Assembly (NCBI GenBank): GCA_020637805.1
Contig: JACKJU010000003.1
Location: 62,001-126,000 of the forward strand
Origin: Nitratireductor sp.
GTDB lineage: Bacteria; Pseudomonadota; Alphaproteobacteria; Rhizobiales; Rhizobiaceae
Direction: 5' to 3'
Length of the DNA stretch: 64,000 nt
In this document: positions 1 through 7,787 of the stretch, one piece after another
Layout of the letters: each line of letters begins with the position of its first letter
Position numbering within the stretch: position 1 is the first letter of the stretch
The notes under the pieces: generated by a model
Seen by the model: only the letters and a program-made list of their open reading frames with translations
The model's database searches: none
Told to the model about the DNA's origin: nothing
Translations under genes and position numbers: made by a program

Positions 1-1
1 C

Positions 2-793
2 GTTGCCTCCAACATCTATTGCGTGTTCACCAACCGCACCCCGGCAACGGCCATGCGGGGCTTCGGGATCACGGGCGTCGACTTTGCCATCGAATGCCAC
101 ATGGACCGGGTTGCAGAAACCGTGGGCATCGATCCGATCGAGCTTAGAATTCTCAATTCCTACCGTGATGGCGACATGAAACCCCATCGCAGGCTTGCCA
201 AGAACTGCGCACTTGTCGAGTGCTGCCAAGTTGTTGCGGAGAAGGCGAAATGGCCGATCTCGCAGGAAGCAAGATCGGCCTCCAGCCTTGCCGGGTCATC
301 GCCCGAGCGCGCATCAATTCCCGATACCGCCGTTGACGAGGAGGGAAAGATAGGAGACCGGCGCAATCGCGAAATCGATCCGGCACCCGCGCCTGGAACG
401 AAGACGGTTCCGGCGGGCACGCGCCAGCCTGGCGAGATGAAGGATGCAGGCCCGCAGCGTCCGGACATGATGCCCGATGCTGCTGCGCTTGGCCTGAAGC
501 GGGATCAGGCAAGCGCGCAGCGGCAGATGCCGGCAGCTGCGCCATCGGCGCGTGGGGCGCCGCAGCCGGTTGCTCCGGCACAAGTTCGCCCGGCCGCTCC
601 TGCGGCTGCTCCTCCCGCGGCTGCGGCACAACCACAGCCTTCCGCTCCGGCGGCACCTCCGGCACGCGAGCCCGGCCCGGCACCCTCCACGGGTCAACCG
701 GCAGAGGTTCCCTACCAGCCGGACAAGCCTTTCCAGCGCGGTGTGCGGCGGCCGGGCGTATCTCCCTTCCTTTCCGGTTCTAGGAGGCGCTGA
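2..793 (+). CDS. Molybdenum hydroxylase large subunit, N-terminal half (5' end outside window), with Pro/Ala-rich tail
   Basis: The reading frame is open from base 2, so the gene starts upstream of the window. The first ~85 residues visible match the end of the first Mo-cofactor-binding domain of xanthine dehydrogenase/CO dehydrogenase large subunits: a TAMRGFG motif, then an ECHMDRVAETVGIDP-type segment and ELRILNSY. The homology stops near residue 90. About 170 residues of low-complexity sequence rich in Pro, Ala and Gln follow, densest around residues 165-245, and the gene then ends. In ordinary members the second Mo-binding domain continues in the same chain; here it is the next gene. The enzyme would hydroxylate an aromatic or aldehyde substrate in the cytoplasm. 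Substrate unknown. Confidence 0.85.
   Translation, partial: VASNIYCVFTNRTPATAMRGFGITGVDFAIECHMDRVAETVGIDPIELRILNSYRDGDMKPHRRLAKNCALVECCQVVAEKAKWPISQEARSASSLAGSSPERASIPDTAVDEEGKIGDRRNREIDPAPAPGTKTVPAGTRQPGEMKDAGPQRPDMMPDAAALGLKRDQASAQRQMPAAAPSARGAPQPVAPAQVRPAAPAAAPPAAAAQPQPSAPAAPPAREPGPAPSTGQPAEVPYQPDKPFQRGVRRPGVSPFLSGSRRR
782..787 (+). promoter_or_regulatory. Strong ribosome binding site for the second Mo-hydroxylase gene
   Basis: AGGAGG lies 7 bases before the ATG at 795 and just inside the 3' end of the preceding gene, whose TGA is at 791-793. A consensus Shine-Dalgarno here argues that the split of the large subunit is real and not a sequencing frameshift. Confidence 0.8.
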
Positions 794-794
794 C

Positions 795-1817
795 ATGGCT
801 CTGCACAAGGGACGCGGCTTTGCATGCATCAATTACCCGATAGGGATGAATCTGGGTGGGGACCCCAGTCAGGCGCTCGTTCATTCGACGCCTGACGGCA
901 AATTCATGGTCACGCTTTCGGCGATCGATCTCGGACAGGGCATGAAGTCGGTGACGCGCCAGATTGCGGCAGAGACGCTGGGCGTGCCGATCGAGGACGT
1001 CTATGTCGACACGGCGGACAGCGATACCGGCCCGCACGACATGGGCTCATTCGCCTCGCGCGGAACCCATCGCGTCGGCAATGCAGTCATCCGCGCGGCA
1101 ACCGAGGCCCGCCAGCAGATGCTGGAAGCGGCAGCCGAGGAACTGGAGGTCAATGCTGGCGATCTGGATACGGACGGGAAGGGCAATATCCACGTAAAGG
1201 GTGCGCCCGGCCGGTCGATCACGGTTTCTGAGACCGCCATTGCCGCTCAGTTCAACCAGGGCCGCACCCTGGCCGGACGCGGTATTTTCCTCATTCCGAA
1301 GTCGGACGTAAACGACGAGACCGGGGAGATGTCCACGGTGACCTGCTTCGCCCATGCGGCACTCGTGGTTGATCTCACCGTCGACGACGAAACCGGGGAG
1401 GTGAAGGTCGACGAGATCAACTCCGCCTATGAGGTGGGTCGTGCGCTCAATGCGCGGCTGGTCGAGCAGCAGTTGATCGGCGGCGCATGGATGGGTGTGT
1501 CCCATGCCCTCTACGAGACGACGGAACCCTACTATCCCGAGCGTGACCATGGCCCCGTCGATTTCCTTGGCTACCAGATGCCGGGACCTGGAGAGATCGT
1601 TCCCCACAACATTGCCATTCTGGAAAGACCTGCTGCCGATGCCCCGTTCGGCGGCAAGGGACCGGGCGAAATGTGTGCCAATCCGGTTCTGCCGGCTGTT
1701 GCCAACGCCATCTACAACGCGGTCGGCGTGCGCTGCGACAGGTTGCCGATAACGCCTGAGAAAATCCTGCGCGGCATTCAGGCCAATGGCGGTGCAAGAC
1801 CGCAGGCGAGGCGCTGA
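795..1817 (+). CDS. Molybdenum hydroxylase large subunit, C-terminal Mo-binding half
   Basis: The 340-residue protein corresponds to the second Mo-cofactor-binding domain of xanthine dehydrogenase-type large subunits. Visible landmarks are DLGQGMKSVTRQIAAE near residue 40, the GSFASRGTHRVGNA stretch near residue 80, and GGKGPGEMCANP near residue 290. The last holds the Glu that acts as general base in the family. It begins exactly where the preceding gene loses homology, one base after its stop. The two products would have to assemble into one active site. The start is set by AGGAGG at 782. Clostridial nicotinate dehydrogenase has a comparably divided subunit. Confidence 0.88.
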   Translation: MALHKGRGFACINYPIGMNLGGDPSQALVHSTPDGKFMVTLSAIDLGQGMKSVTRQIAAETLGVPIEDVYVDTADSDTGPHDMGSFASRGTHRVGNAVIRAATEARQQMLEAAAEELEVNAGDLDTDGKGNIHVKGAPGRSITVSETAIAAQFNQGRTLAGRGIFLIPKSDVNDETGEMSTVTCFAHAALVVDLTVDDETGEVKVDEINSAYEVGRALNARLVEQQLIGGAWMGVSHALYETTEPYYPERDHGPVDFLGYQMPGPGEIVPHNIAILERPAADAPFGGKGPGEMCANPVLPAVANAIYNAVGVRCDRLPITPEKILRGIQANGGARPQARR

Positions 1818-1819
1818 GC

Positions 1820-2701
1820 ATGGCCGTACGCAGCCAGATCGCAGGTATTGCAAATCCGGCGGCACTCGCTGCCGCGCTCACGGACGCGCAATACATAGCT
1901 GGCGAGGAATTGGCTACGGCTGCATATCTGGCCCTCGCACTCGGCAAGCCTCTGCTGCTCGAAGGTGCACCCGGAGTGGGCAAGACGGAAGCTGCAAAGG
2001 CCCTCGGCGCAATTCTGGGCCGCAACGTCATCCGGCTGCAGTGCTTCGAGGGCATCGACGCCAGTTCGGCACTCTACGACTGGAACTTCGCCGCGCAGAT
2101 GCTTGCCATCCGGCAGGCGGGCGAAGACCACGTCAATCTCTATTCCGACCGTTTTCTTCTCGAACGGCCGCTCTTGGCAGCGCTGCGCAATCCGGCGACG
2201 AGCCTTCTGCTGATCGACGAGATCGACCGTTCCGATCACGAGTTCGAGGCATTCCTGCTCGAGTTCTTGTCCGACTTCACCATTTCAATCCCGGAAACCG
2301 GCACCGAGCGGGCGGTTGAACCGCCGGTGGTGGTGCTGACATCGAATCGCACGCGCGACCTGCACGAAGCGCTGCGGCGGCGCTGTGTTTACCACTGGAT
2401 CGACTATCCAGATCCGGGTCTTGAGGCGGATATCGTCATGATGCGGGCGAGCACCGTGGCGCGGGCAACCGCCGATGCAGTCGTCGCGTCGGTGAACATC
2501 ATGCGCCAGGAGCCGCTTCAGAAACCGCCCGGAATCGCCGAGACCGTGGAATGGGCCGAGGCCGCGACGCTGCTTCACAGCGGTGGCTCGAACTGGCCGC
2601 AGGCATTCCTGCGCTCGATTGGTGTCGCGCTCAAGGACCATGATGACCTCACCTATCTGGGTGATCGTTTGATGCAGATACTTCCGGGAGAGGCAGCATG
2701 A
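1820..2701 (+). CDS. MoxR-family AAA+ ATPase, CoxD-like
   Basis: A 293-residue AAA+ ATPase with Walker A GAPGVGKT at residues 49-56, Walker B LLLIDEID near 130, and a sensor segment VVLTSNRTRDLHEALRRR. It starts two bases after the Mo-hydroxylase stop and overlaps the next gene by ATGA. MoxR/VWA pairs beside molybdenum hydroxylases (coxD/coxE) serve in maturation of the Mo-Cu or Mo-S centre, so a chaperone role for the split hydroxylase is the natural inference. Cytoplasmic. Confidence 0.9.
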   Translation: MAVRSQIAGIANPAALAAALTDAQYIAGEELATAAYLALALGKPLLLEGAPGVGKTEAAKALGAILGRNVIRLQCFEGIDASSALYDWNFAAQMLAIRQAGEDHVNLYSDRFLLERPLLAALRNPATSLLLIDEIDRSDHEFEAFLLEFLSDFTISIPETGTERAVEPPVVVLTSNRTRDLHEALRRRCVYHWIDYPDPGLEADIVMMRASTVARATADAVVASVNIMRQEPLQKPPGIAETVEWAEAATLLHSGGSNWPQAFLRSIGVALKDHDDLTYLGDRLMQILPGEAA

Positions 2702-3801
2702 GCACCATTCCTGCCGCTATCCGTCCTTTCCTCGAATTCGCCAGCCTGCTCCGCAGGCACGGTTTCGCCATCTCGCCCGATCTCACAGAGGATTTCATCA
2801 CGGCGATCGGCCTGCTTGGCCCGCGTGGTATTCGCGACGTCTATCTTTCGGCGCTGGCCGTGTTCGCAATTCCGGCAGACCGGCGCGACGAATTCGATGC
2901 GCTGTTTCGAGGGCACTTCGAGGGCCTGACCGTCGCGGCACAGGCCGAAACCGAAGACGATGACGAGATGGATACGCTCGAACCGACAGGCCGCGAAGTC
3001 GAGGTCGAGAGCGCCGAGGACGAACGCGAGGCGGGCATGGAAGCCACCGCCGCCGAGCAGCTTGGCTACCGGGTGGTTCCAGCCGGAGGTGACAGCCAGG
3101 CGCTCGCGTTTCTTTCCCGTCACGCAGCATCGGATCTGCCGCGCCGCCGCTCCTTTCGCAGATCTCCGTCGCGCAAGGGCAGGGTCGTCGATCCCCGCGC
3201 AACGTTGCGCAGGGCGATACGCCGCGACGGTGAAATACTGCAACTGCGCTATGCCCGGCCCAGGCTTCGCCAGCGCCGGATCGTATTGCTGATAGACATC
3301 TCGGGTTCGATGAGTGCCAGCACGCCTGCAACGCTTTCCCTCGCGCATGCACTCGTTCACGCAGCCGATAGAGCTGAAGCATTCACACTCGGAACCCGCC
3401 TGACCCGCATCACCGCATCGCTTCGGGTCTCAAACCGGATGCAGGCGCTGGTTCGTGCATCCTCGCTCGTTTCCGATATCGATGGCGGCACCCGCATCGG
3501 GGATGCCCTGAACGCATTCCTGGCGGTGCCTCGTTTCGCCGGGCTGGCCCGCGGAGCACTGGTTGTCGTTCTCTCGGATGGGCTCGAGCGCGGCGAACCG
3601 GAAACGATGGTATCTTCCGTGGCTCGCCTCGCTCGGCTGGCATGGCGCGTGGACTGGCTGTCACCGCTGGCTACCGGTCCCGGTTTCGTTCCGCAGACCG
3701 AAGCGCTGTCGCTGGCCCTTCCATACCTCTCCGCAGCCGGTGACGGCTCGTCCACTCGCGGCATCGTTTCCCACATCCTGAACATAGCGAGGGCGGCATG
3801 A
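2698..3801 (+). CDS. VWA-domain protein, CoxE-like
   Basis: A 367-residue protein. The N-terminal part is helical with an acidic patch around residues 85-115, and the C-terminal half is a von Willebrand A domain. The metal-ion-dependent adhesion site motif DISGSMS is intact (D200, S202, S204). It overlaps the MoxR gene upstream and the amidohydrolase downstream by ATGA junctions, so translation is coupled. CoxE proteins work with MoxR ATPases in maturation of molybdenum hydroxylases; that role is inferred from the neighbourhood. Confidence 0.9.
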   Translation: MSTIPAAIRPFLEFASLLRRHGFAISPDLTEDFITAIGLLGPRGIRDVYLSALAVFAIPADRRDEFDALFRGHFEGLTVAAQAETEDDDEMDTLEPTGREVEVESAEDEREAGMEATAAEQLGYRVVPAGGDSQALAFLSRHAASDLPRRRSFRRSPSRKGRVVDPRATLRRAIRRDGEILQLRYARPRLRQRRIVLLIDISGSMSASTPATLSLAHALVHAADRAEAFTLGTRLTRITASLRVSNRMQALVRASSLVSDIDGGTRIGDALNAFLAVPRFAGLARGALVVVLSDGLERGEPETMVSSVARLARLAWRVDWLSPLATGPGFVPQTEALSLALPYLSAAGDGSSTRGIVSHILNIARAA

Positions 3802-4673
3802 TCGACGCACATCATCATATCTGGCGGCAGGCCGATCTCCCGTGGCTGCTCGGGCCGGAGCAACCGCGCATCTTCGGCAGCTATGGCGAAATCAAGCGCG
3901 ACTACCTCATTGATGAATTCAGGAAGGATATCGAGGGAACCGGTATCGACAAATCGGTCTACGTACAGGCGAACTGGGCTCCGAACTGGTTTGCCGACGA
4001 GGTCGCCTGGGTGCAGGGCGTCGCCGACGAGAGCGGGTTGATTGCGGGCATTGTCGGCTATGCGGATTTCACCGTTCCCGATGTGCGGCCACAGCTCGAC
4101 AAGCTCAGACCCCACGCCCTGATGCGCGGTCTGCGCCAGCAGTTTCACTGGCACGAAAATCCCGCCTACCGTTTCGCCAAGGATCCTGAGCTGTGCCGGT
4201 CGTCCGTCGTTCAGCGTAATATCGCGCGTCTGGCGGACTGCGGCTGGACATTCGATCTACAGGTCTTCGCCTCGCAGATGGAAGGTGCCGCGGAACTGGC
4301 AAGGGCCTGTCCGGAGGTGACCTTTATCCTCCAGCACGCAGGCATGCTGGAGGATACGAGCGATGACGGCATCGCAGAATGGCGGGAGGGCATGAAGCGC
4401 CTGGCTGAATGCCCCAACGTCGTTACCAAGCTCTCTGCCTTCGGCACGTTCATCCACCGAAACGACCCGGATTTCATCGAGGAAATGATCGTCACGACCG
4501 AGCGGCTCTTCGGCGCGGGCCGGTGCATGTTCGGCTCCAACTTCCCGATCGAGAAGCTCTGGACCAGTTACGGCGAATTGTTTGACGCCTTTACCAAGGG
4601 AGCGTCGTCGCTCTCGAAAAAGAAACAGGCCGCGATTTTCGGCGGTACCGCGAAACAGATCTACAGACTCTAG
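3798..4673 (+). CDS. Amidohydrolase family 2 (TIM-barrel lactonase/decarboxylase type)
   Basis: A 291-residue TIM-barrel protein beginning MIDAHHHIW, which carries the first metal ligands of the amidohydrolase-2 family. LQHAGM near residue 180 and GSNFPIEKLW near residue 240 hold the later His and Asp positions. Family members include 2-pyrone-4,6-dicarboxylate lactonase, L-fuconolactonase and several decarboxylases, so ring-opening of a lactone or amide made after the Mo-hydroxylase step is plausible. ATGA overlap with the VWA gene. Substrate not determinable. Confidence 0.88.
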   Translation: MIDAHHHIWRQADLPWLLGPEQPRIFGSYGEIKRDYLIDEFRKDIEGTGIDKSVYVQANWAPNWFADEVAWVQGVADESGLIAGIVGYADFTVPDVRPQLDKLRPHALMRGLRQQFHWHENPAYRFAKDPELCRSSVVQRNIARLADCGWTFDLQVFASQMEGAAELARACPEVTFILQHAGMLEDTSDDGIAEWREGMKRLAECPNVVTKLSAFGTFIHRNDPDFIEEMIVTTERLFGAGRCMFGSNFPIEKLWTSYGELFDAFTKGASSLSKKKQAAIFGGTAKQIYRL

Positions 4674-4693
4674 AAATTACAGGAGGATTGGCA

Positions 4694-5542
4694 ATGGCCC
4701 TGCAAATTCACATTCTCGACTATGGTGATATCGAACTCGAAACTTCGTTCCTGGTACTTGGTCACGAATGCGGCCGCGTGCGCAGGGTGCCGGTATATGG
4801 CTTCCTGATAACCGGTGGGACCTATCCCGTGCTGGTGGACACCGGCTATCGCAGCAATGCGATCATGGAATCGCTTGGCATGCGGGGGCTTCAGTTCCAC
4901 GACAACATGATCGAGAACCAGCTGGCCAAGCATGGTCTGAAGCTCGGTGACATCCGCTACATTCTCCATACCCATCTTCATATCGATCACGCGGGCAAGG
5001 ACGATCTCTTCCCGATGAACACGACGGTTGTCATCAACCGCAAGGAGATGGAGTTCTCGGTCTCCGGCATCATGTATCCGCAATACCCGAAGCCCGACAT
5101 CATGCATCTCGTCGAACGCATCTACGAGCCTGAGGCAATGCGTTTCCTCGATCTCGAAATCACCGGTGCCGAGGAGATCATTCCAGGCGTCTGGTGCGAG
5201 GCCGCTGGCGCCCATACAGAGGGTTCGATGAACGTGATCGTTGAAACGGCGGAAGGTCTCGCCTGCATCTGCGGCGATGTCATCTACGACTTCAACGACC
5301 AGATCGTGAACCACGTCTATACCAACAACTGGATGGAACCCCGCGTGACCGGCAATCACGCCGGATCGAAGCGCGAGGAAAAGGGTGCGATCAAGAAGCT
5401 TCTCAACAACTACACCTTCCTGCTTCCGATTCATGACCGTCCGGCGAAGATCCAGAACCAGCAGGTCGTGGGACGCCTCGGCATGACGGTTCCTGGCCCG
5501 ATGACGGAATCGCTGCCCAGCCGGCAGTGGTTCCCCGTATAG
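4694..5542 (+). CDS. Metallo-beta-lactamase-fold hydrolase, N-acyl homoserine lactonase-like
   Basis: A 282-residue MBL-fold protein with the zinc motif HLHIDH at residues 94-99 and later histidines in AAGAHTEGSM and HDRP. The length and the spacing resemble the AttM/AiiA lactonase branch. In this operon its target is more likely a catabolic lactone than a quorum signal; that is inference. The start is ATG 4694, eight bases after AGGAGG; a TTG six bases earlier would sit too close to the site. Confidence 0.87.
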   Translation: MALQIHILDYGDIELETSFLVLGHECGRVRRVPVYGFLITGGTYPVLVDTGYRSNAIMESLGMRGLQFHDNMIENQLAKHGLKLGDIRYILHTHLHIDHAGKDDLFPMNTTVVINRKEMEFSVSGIMYPQYPKPDIMHLVERIYEPEAMRFLDLEITGAEEIIPGVWCEAAGAHTEGSMNVIVETAEGLACICGDVIYDFNDQIVNHVYTNNWMEPRVTGNHAGSKREEKGAIKKLLNNYTFLLPIHDRPAKIQNQQVVGRLGMTVPGPMTESLPSRQWFPV

Positions 5543-5554
5543 GTCCCGCAGCGC

Positions 5555-5580
5555 CACGGCCCGGCAAAAGTCGGGCCATG
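5555..5580 (+). other. Intercistronic hairpin
   Basis: CACGGCCCG and CGGGCCATG can pair (six contiguous G-C pairs plus two outer pairs around one mismatch) over an 8-base loop. No T-run follows, so it may be an RNA-stabilising or attenuating stem, not a full terminator. Confidence 0.35.
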
Positions 5581-5611
5581 ATGCCCCAAATCCGAAGATG
5601 GAGTGCCCTCA

Positions 5612-7216
5612 ATGGCTCACAAGGCAACCGATCCGAGATTCCATCAGCTCATCGACGAGCATGAGCAGGTACGAAAGCTGGGCTCTGGATTCACCTTCAC
5701 CGAGGGGCCGCTATGGCATCCGGTCGAACAGAACCTGATCTTTTCCGACATGCCGGGCGACGTGCGCCGCCGCTATACGCCCGGCAAGGGCGTGACCGAG
5801 ATCATGCGGCCGTCCAACAAGGGCAACGGGATGACCTATGACGCGGACCTGAACCTGATCGTCTGCGAACATTCGACTTCTTCGGTTGTCAGGTTTCGTC
5901 CCGACGGCACCCGCGAGGTGCTTGCGAGCCATTACAATGGCAAGGAACTCAATTCGCCAAATGACGTGGTGGTACGCAAGGACGGTTCGATCTATTTCAC
6001 GGACCCGACCTATGGCCGCATGCCCCATTACGGCGTAGAACGTCCGTTGCAGCAGGGATTTCAGGGTGTCTACCGGTTGCCTCCGGGCCACCGGCCCGGA
6101 GACGAGGCGCAGCTTGTCAGCGACCGCTACACCTTTTCCCAGCCCAACGGGCTTATGCTTTCGACATGCCAGCGCTTCATGTGGGTCAACGATACCGAGC
6201 AGGCGAATATCCGCTTGTTCGATATCGCTGAAGACGGAACGCTGACAAATGGACGGATCGTTGCCAGCGGTATCAAGGAGCCGCTGAGGGCGGGTGTGCC
6301 GGACGGCATGAAAAACGACAAGGACGGAAACATCTACGTGACCGCTCCCGGCGGCGTATGGATATACGATACGAAGGGCATCAAGCTGGGCGAGATCATA
6401 GTGCCGGAACTTGTCGCCAATCTTCACTGGGGCGATTCCGACTGGGGCACGCTCTACATGTGCGCCAGCACTTCGCTTTACGCGGTTCGCACGAAGACAC
6501 GGGGCCGTGAGGAGCCATTCATGGCGCATGGCGCGCAGGGAGCGGAGCAGGCCTCGTCGGCACCCGCCGTGAGCGGGGGATCGAAGAACCTCACCCTTGA
6601 GAGCAGGATAGACAGCCTCGATCCGGCGCGCACCGCGCTGATCATCCAGGACATGCAGAACGATGTCATCATGGATGGCGGAGCCTTCGCTGACAGCGGA
6701 TCGCCCGGCCACGCCCGTGAGCAGGATGTTATTGCCAATTCTGCCAGGCTGGCCGCTGCCTGCCGCGCCAGGGGCGTGATGGTCATTCACGTCTGGTTTG
6801 TCTGCGAAACCGGTCATCCTGCACTGGGAAGCCATGCGCCGCTCCACTCCGGGATCAGGGAAGCCAATGCAATGGTGCGCGGCACCTGGGGTGTGGAGGC
6901 CGTCCCTGGCCTTTCCGCCCAGCCGGGCGATCTCGTCGTCGAGAAGATGTCGATGTCCGCCTGGGAAACATCGCGCCTGGAAGCATATCTTCGCCAGGGC
7001 GGACGCGACACCATCATCAATACAGGCGCATGGACGAACATGAGTGTCGAGCACACGGCGCGGACCGGCGCGGACAAGGGATTCCGCATCATCGTGCCGG
7101 AGGATTCCTGTTCGACCATGAATGCGGATTGGCATCGCGCGTCAATCAACTATGCCATGCAGAATGTGGCTACCGTGACGACGACGGATGCCGTCATTGC
7201 CGCGTTGGGCCGCTAG
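5612..7216 (+). CDS. SMP-30/gluconolactonase fused to an isochorismatase-fold hydrolase
   Basis: A 534-residue two-domain protein. Residues ~1-305 form an SMP-30 beta-propeller: FTEGPLWHP, then NSPNDVVVRKDGSIYFTDPTYG carrying metal ligands, then a DGNIYVT strand. After a Ser/Ala/Gly-rich linker (~310-330), residues ~335-534 form an isochorismatase-like domain. Its triad positions are D347 (QDMQND), K445 and S478. Cysteine hydrolases have Cys at the last position (TNxC); here the codon is AGT in TNMSVEHTAR. Isochorismatases proper also lack this Cys, so the domain may be active on a non-amide substrate or have lost activity. GGAG at 5600 supports ATG 5612. Confidence 0.85.
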   Translation: MAHKATDPRFHQLIDEHEQVRKLGSGFTFTEGPLWHPVEQNLIFSDMPGDVRRRYTPGKGVTEIMRPSNKGNGMTYDADLNLIVCEHSTSSVVRFRPDGTREVLASHYNGKELNSPNDVVVRKDGSIYFTDPTYGRMPHYGVERPLQQGFQGVYRLPPGHRPGDEAQLVSDRYTFSQPNGLMLSTCQRFMWVNDTEQANIRLFDIAEDGTLTNGRIVASGIKEPLRAGVPDGMKNDKDGNIYVTAPGGVWIYDTKGIKLGEIIVPELVANLHWGDSDWGTLYMCASTSLYAVRTKTRGREEPFMAHGAQGAEQASSAPAVSGGSKNLTLESRIDSLDPARTALIIQDMQNDVIMDGGAFADSGSPGHAREQDVIANSARLAAACRARGVMVIHVWFVCETGHPALGSHAPLHSGIREANAMVRGTWGVEAVPGLSAQPGDLVVEKMSMSAWETSRLEAYLRQGGRDTIINTGAWTNMSVEHTARTGADKGFRIIVPEDSCSTMNADWHRASINYAMQNVATVTTTDAVIAALGR

Positions 7217-7234
7217 ACCGGAGGAGATGGCAGG

Positions 7235-7750
7235 ATGGCGCAAGACTCCGATACCCGAGACATGGCGGAAAGCGTCTCCGAACGCCTCAGGCATGGTGGC
7301 GAACGGCCGGCACAGATCGTCAAGACCGTAGCGTTGATGCTGCTCGGAGCCGGTCTGGCGCTGGCGCTCATTCTCAAGGTCTACATGTTCGTGCTGACCG
7401 ACCATGTCTGTGAAGCGGGCAGCCAGACCCTTGGCAATGCGATACGCTGTGAGCCGACACTTTCAATGCTGTCGGTCTTCCTTGCCGTTGCCGCCGGGCT
7501 CGAACTTGCCTACCTCATTTTCGTGCAGCGGTTTCAGCAGATTTTCGGGCCGCTTGTCCTGGCGATCTGCTCCGCGTTCCTGTTTGTGCTCTCAGGCATG
7601 GGCGACAGCGAGGCAAGATGGCAAACCGCTTTGATCATCGCGGCGCTAATGGCGGCGATATCCGCAATCGTCCTGCTCAGGTTGCTGCTTGACCGTGCAG
7701 CCGGATCCGGCGAAAGCAGGAGCCGCGACAACGGCCGGAGCGAATTCTGA
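7235..7750 (+). CDS. Small four-helix integral membrane protein of unknown function
   Basis: A 171-residue protein with a soluble charged N-terminus (~28 residues) and four predicted membrane helices near 32-52, 70-92, 98-115 and 125-147, then a charged tail. Two cysteines lie in or beside the first loop. I do not recognise a family. It starts 18 bases after the fusion gene with GGAG upstream and lies within the catabolic operon, so it could be a helper of uptake or efflux for the same compound. The protein frame looks real because it fills the space between co-directional genes. Confidence 0.7.
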   Translation: MAQDSDTRDMAESVSERLRHGGERPAQIVKTVALMLLGAGLALALILKVYMFVLTDHVCEAGSQTLGNAIRCEPTLSMLSVFLAVAAGLELAYLIFVQRFQQIFGPLVLAICSAFLFVLSGMGDSEARWQTALIIAALMAAISAIVLLRLLLDRAAGSGESRSRDNGRSEF

Positions 7751-7787
7751 AGGCCGGTTCGTAGGCCATGACCCCGAGGAAAGCATC

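Noticed and set aside
153..832. Overlapping minus-strand open frames opposite the Pro/Ala-rich tail
   Set aside because: They exist because the GC-rich repetitive tail has few stops in any frame; they show no family motifs and have no fitting start signals.
1..1817. Sequencing frameshift as cause of the split Mo-hydroxylase
   Set aside because: The low-complexity tail is ~170 residues, not a few bases, and the second gene has a consensus ribosome binding site. A biological split is favoured, though not proven.
4694..5542. Calling the MBL-fold enzyme a quorum-quenching lactonase
   Set aside because: The fold and motif fit, but it is embedded in a catabolic operon without quorum-sensing genes, so a metabolic lactone is the more economical reading.
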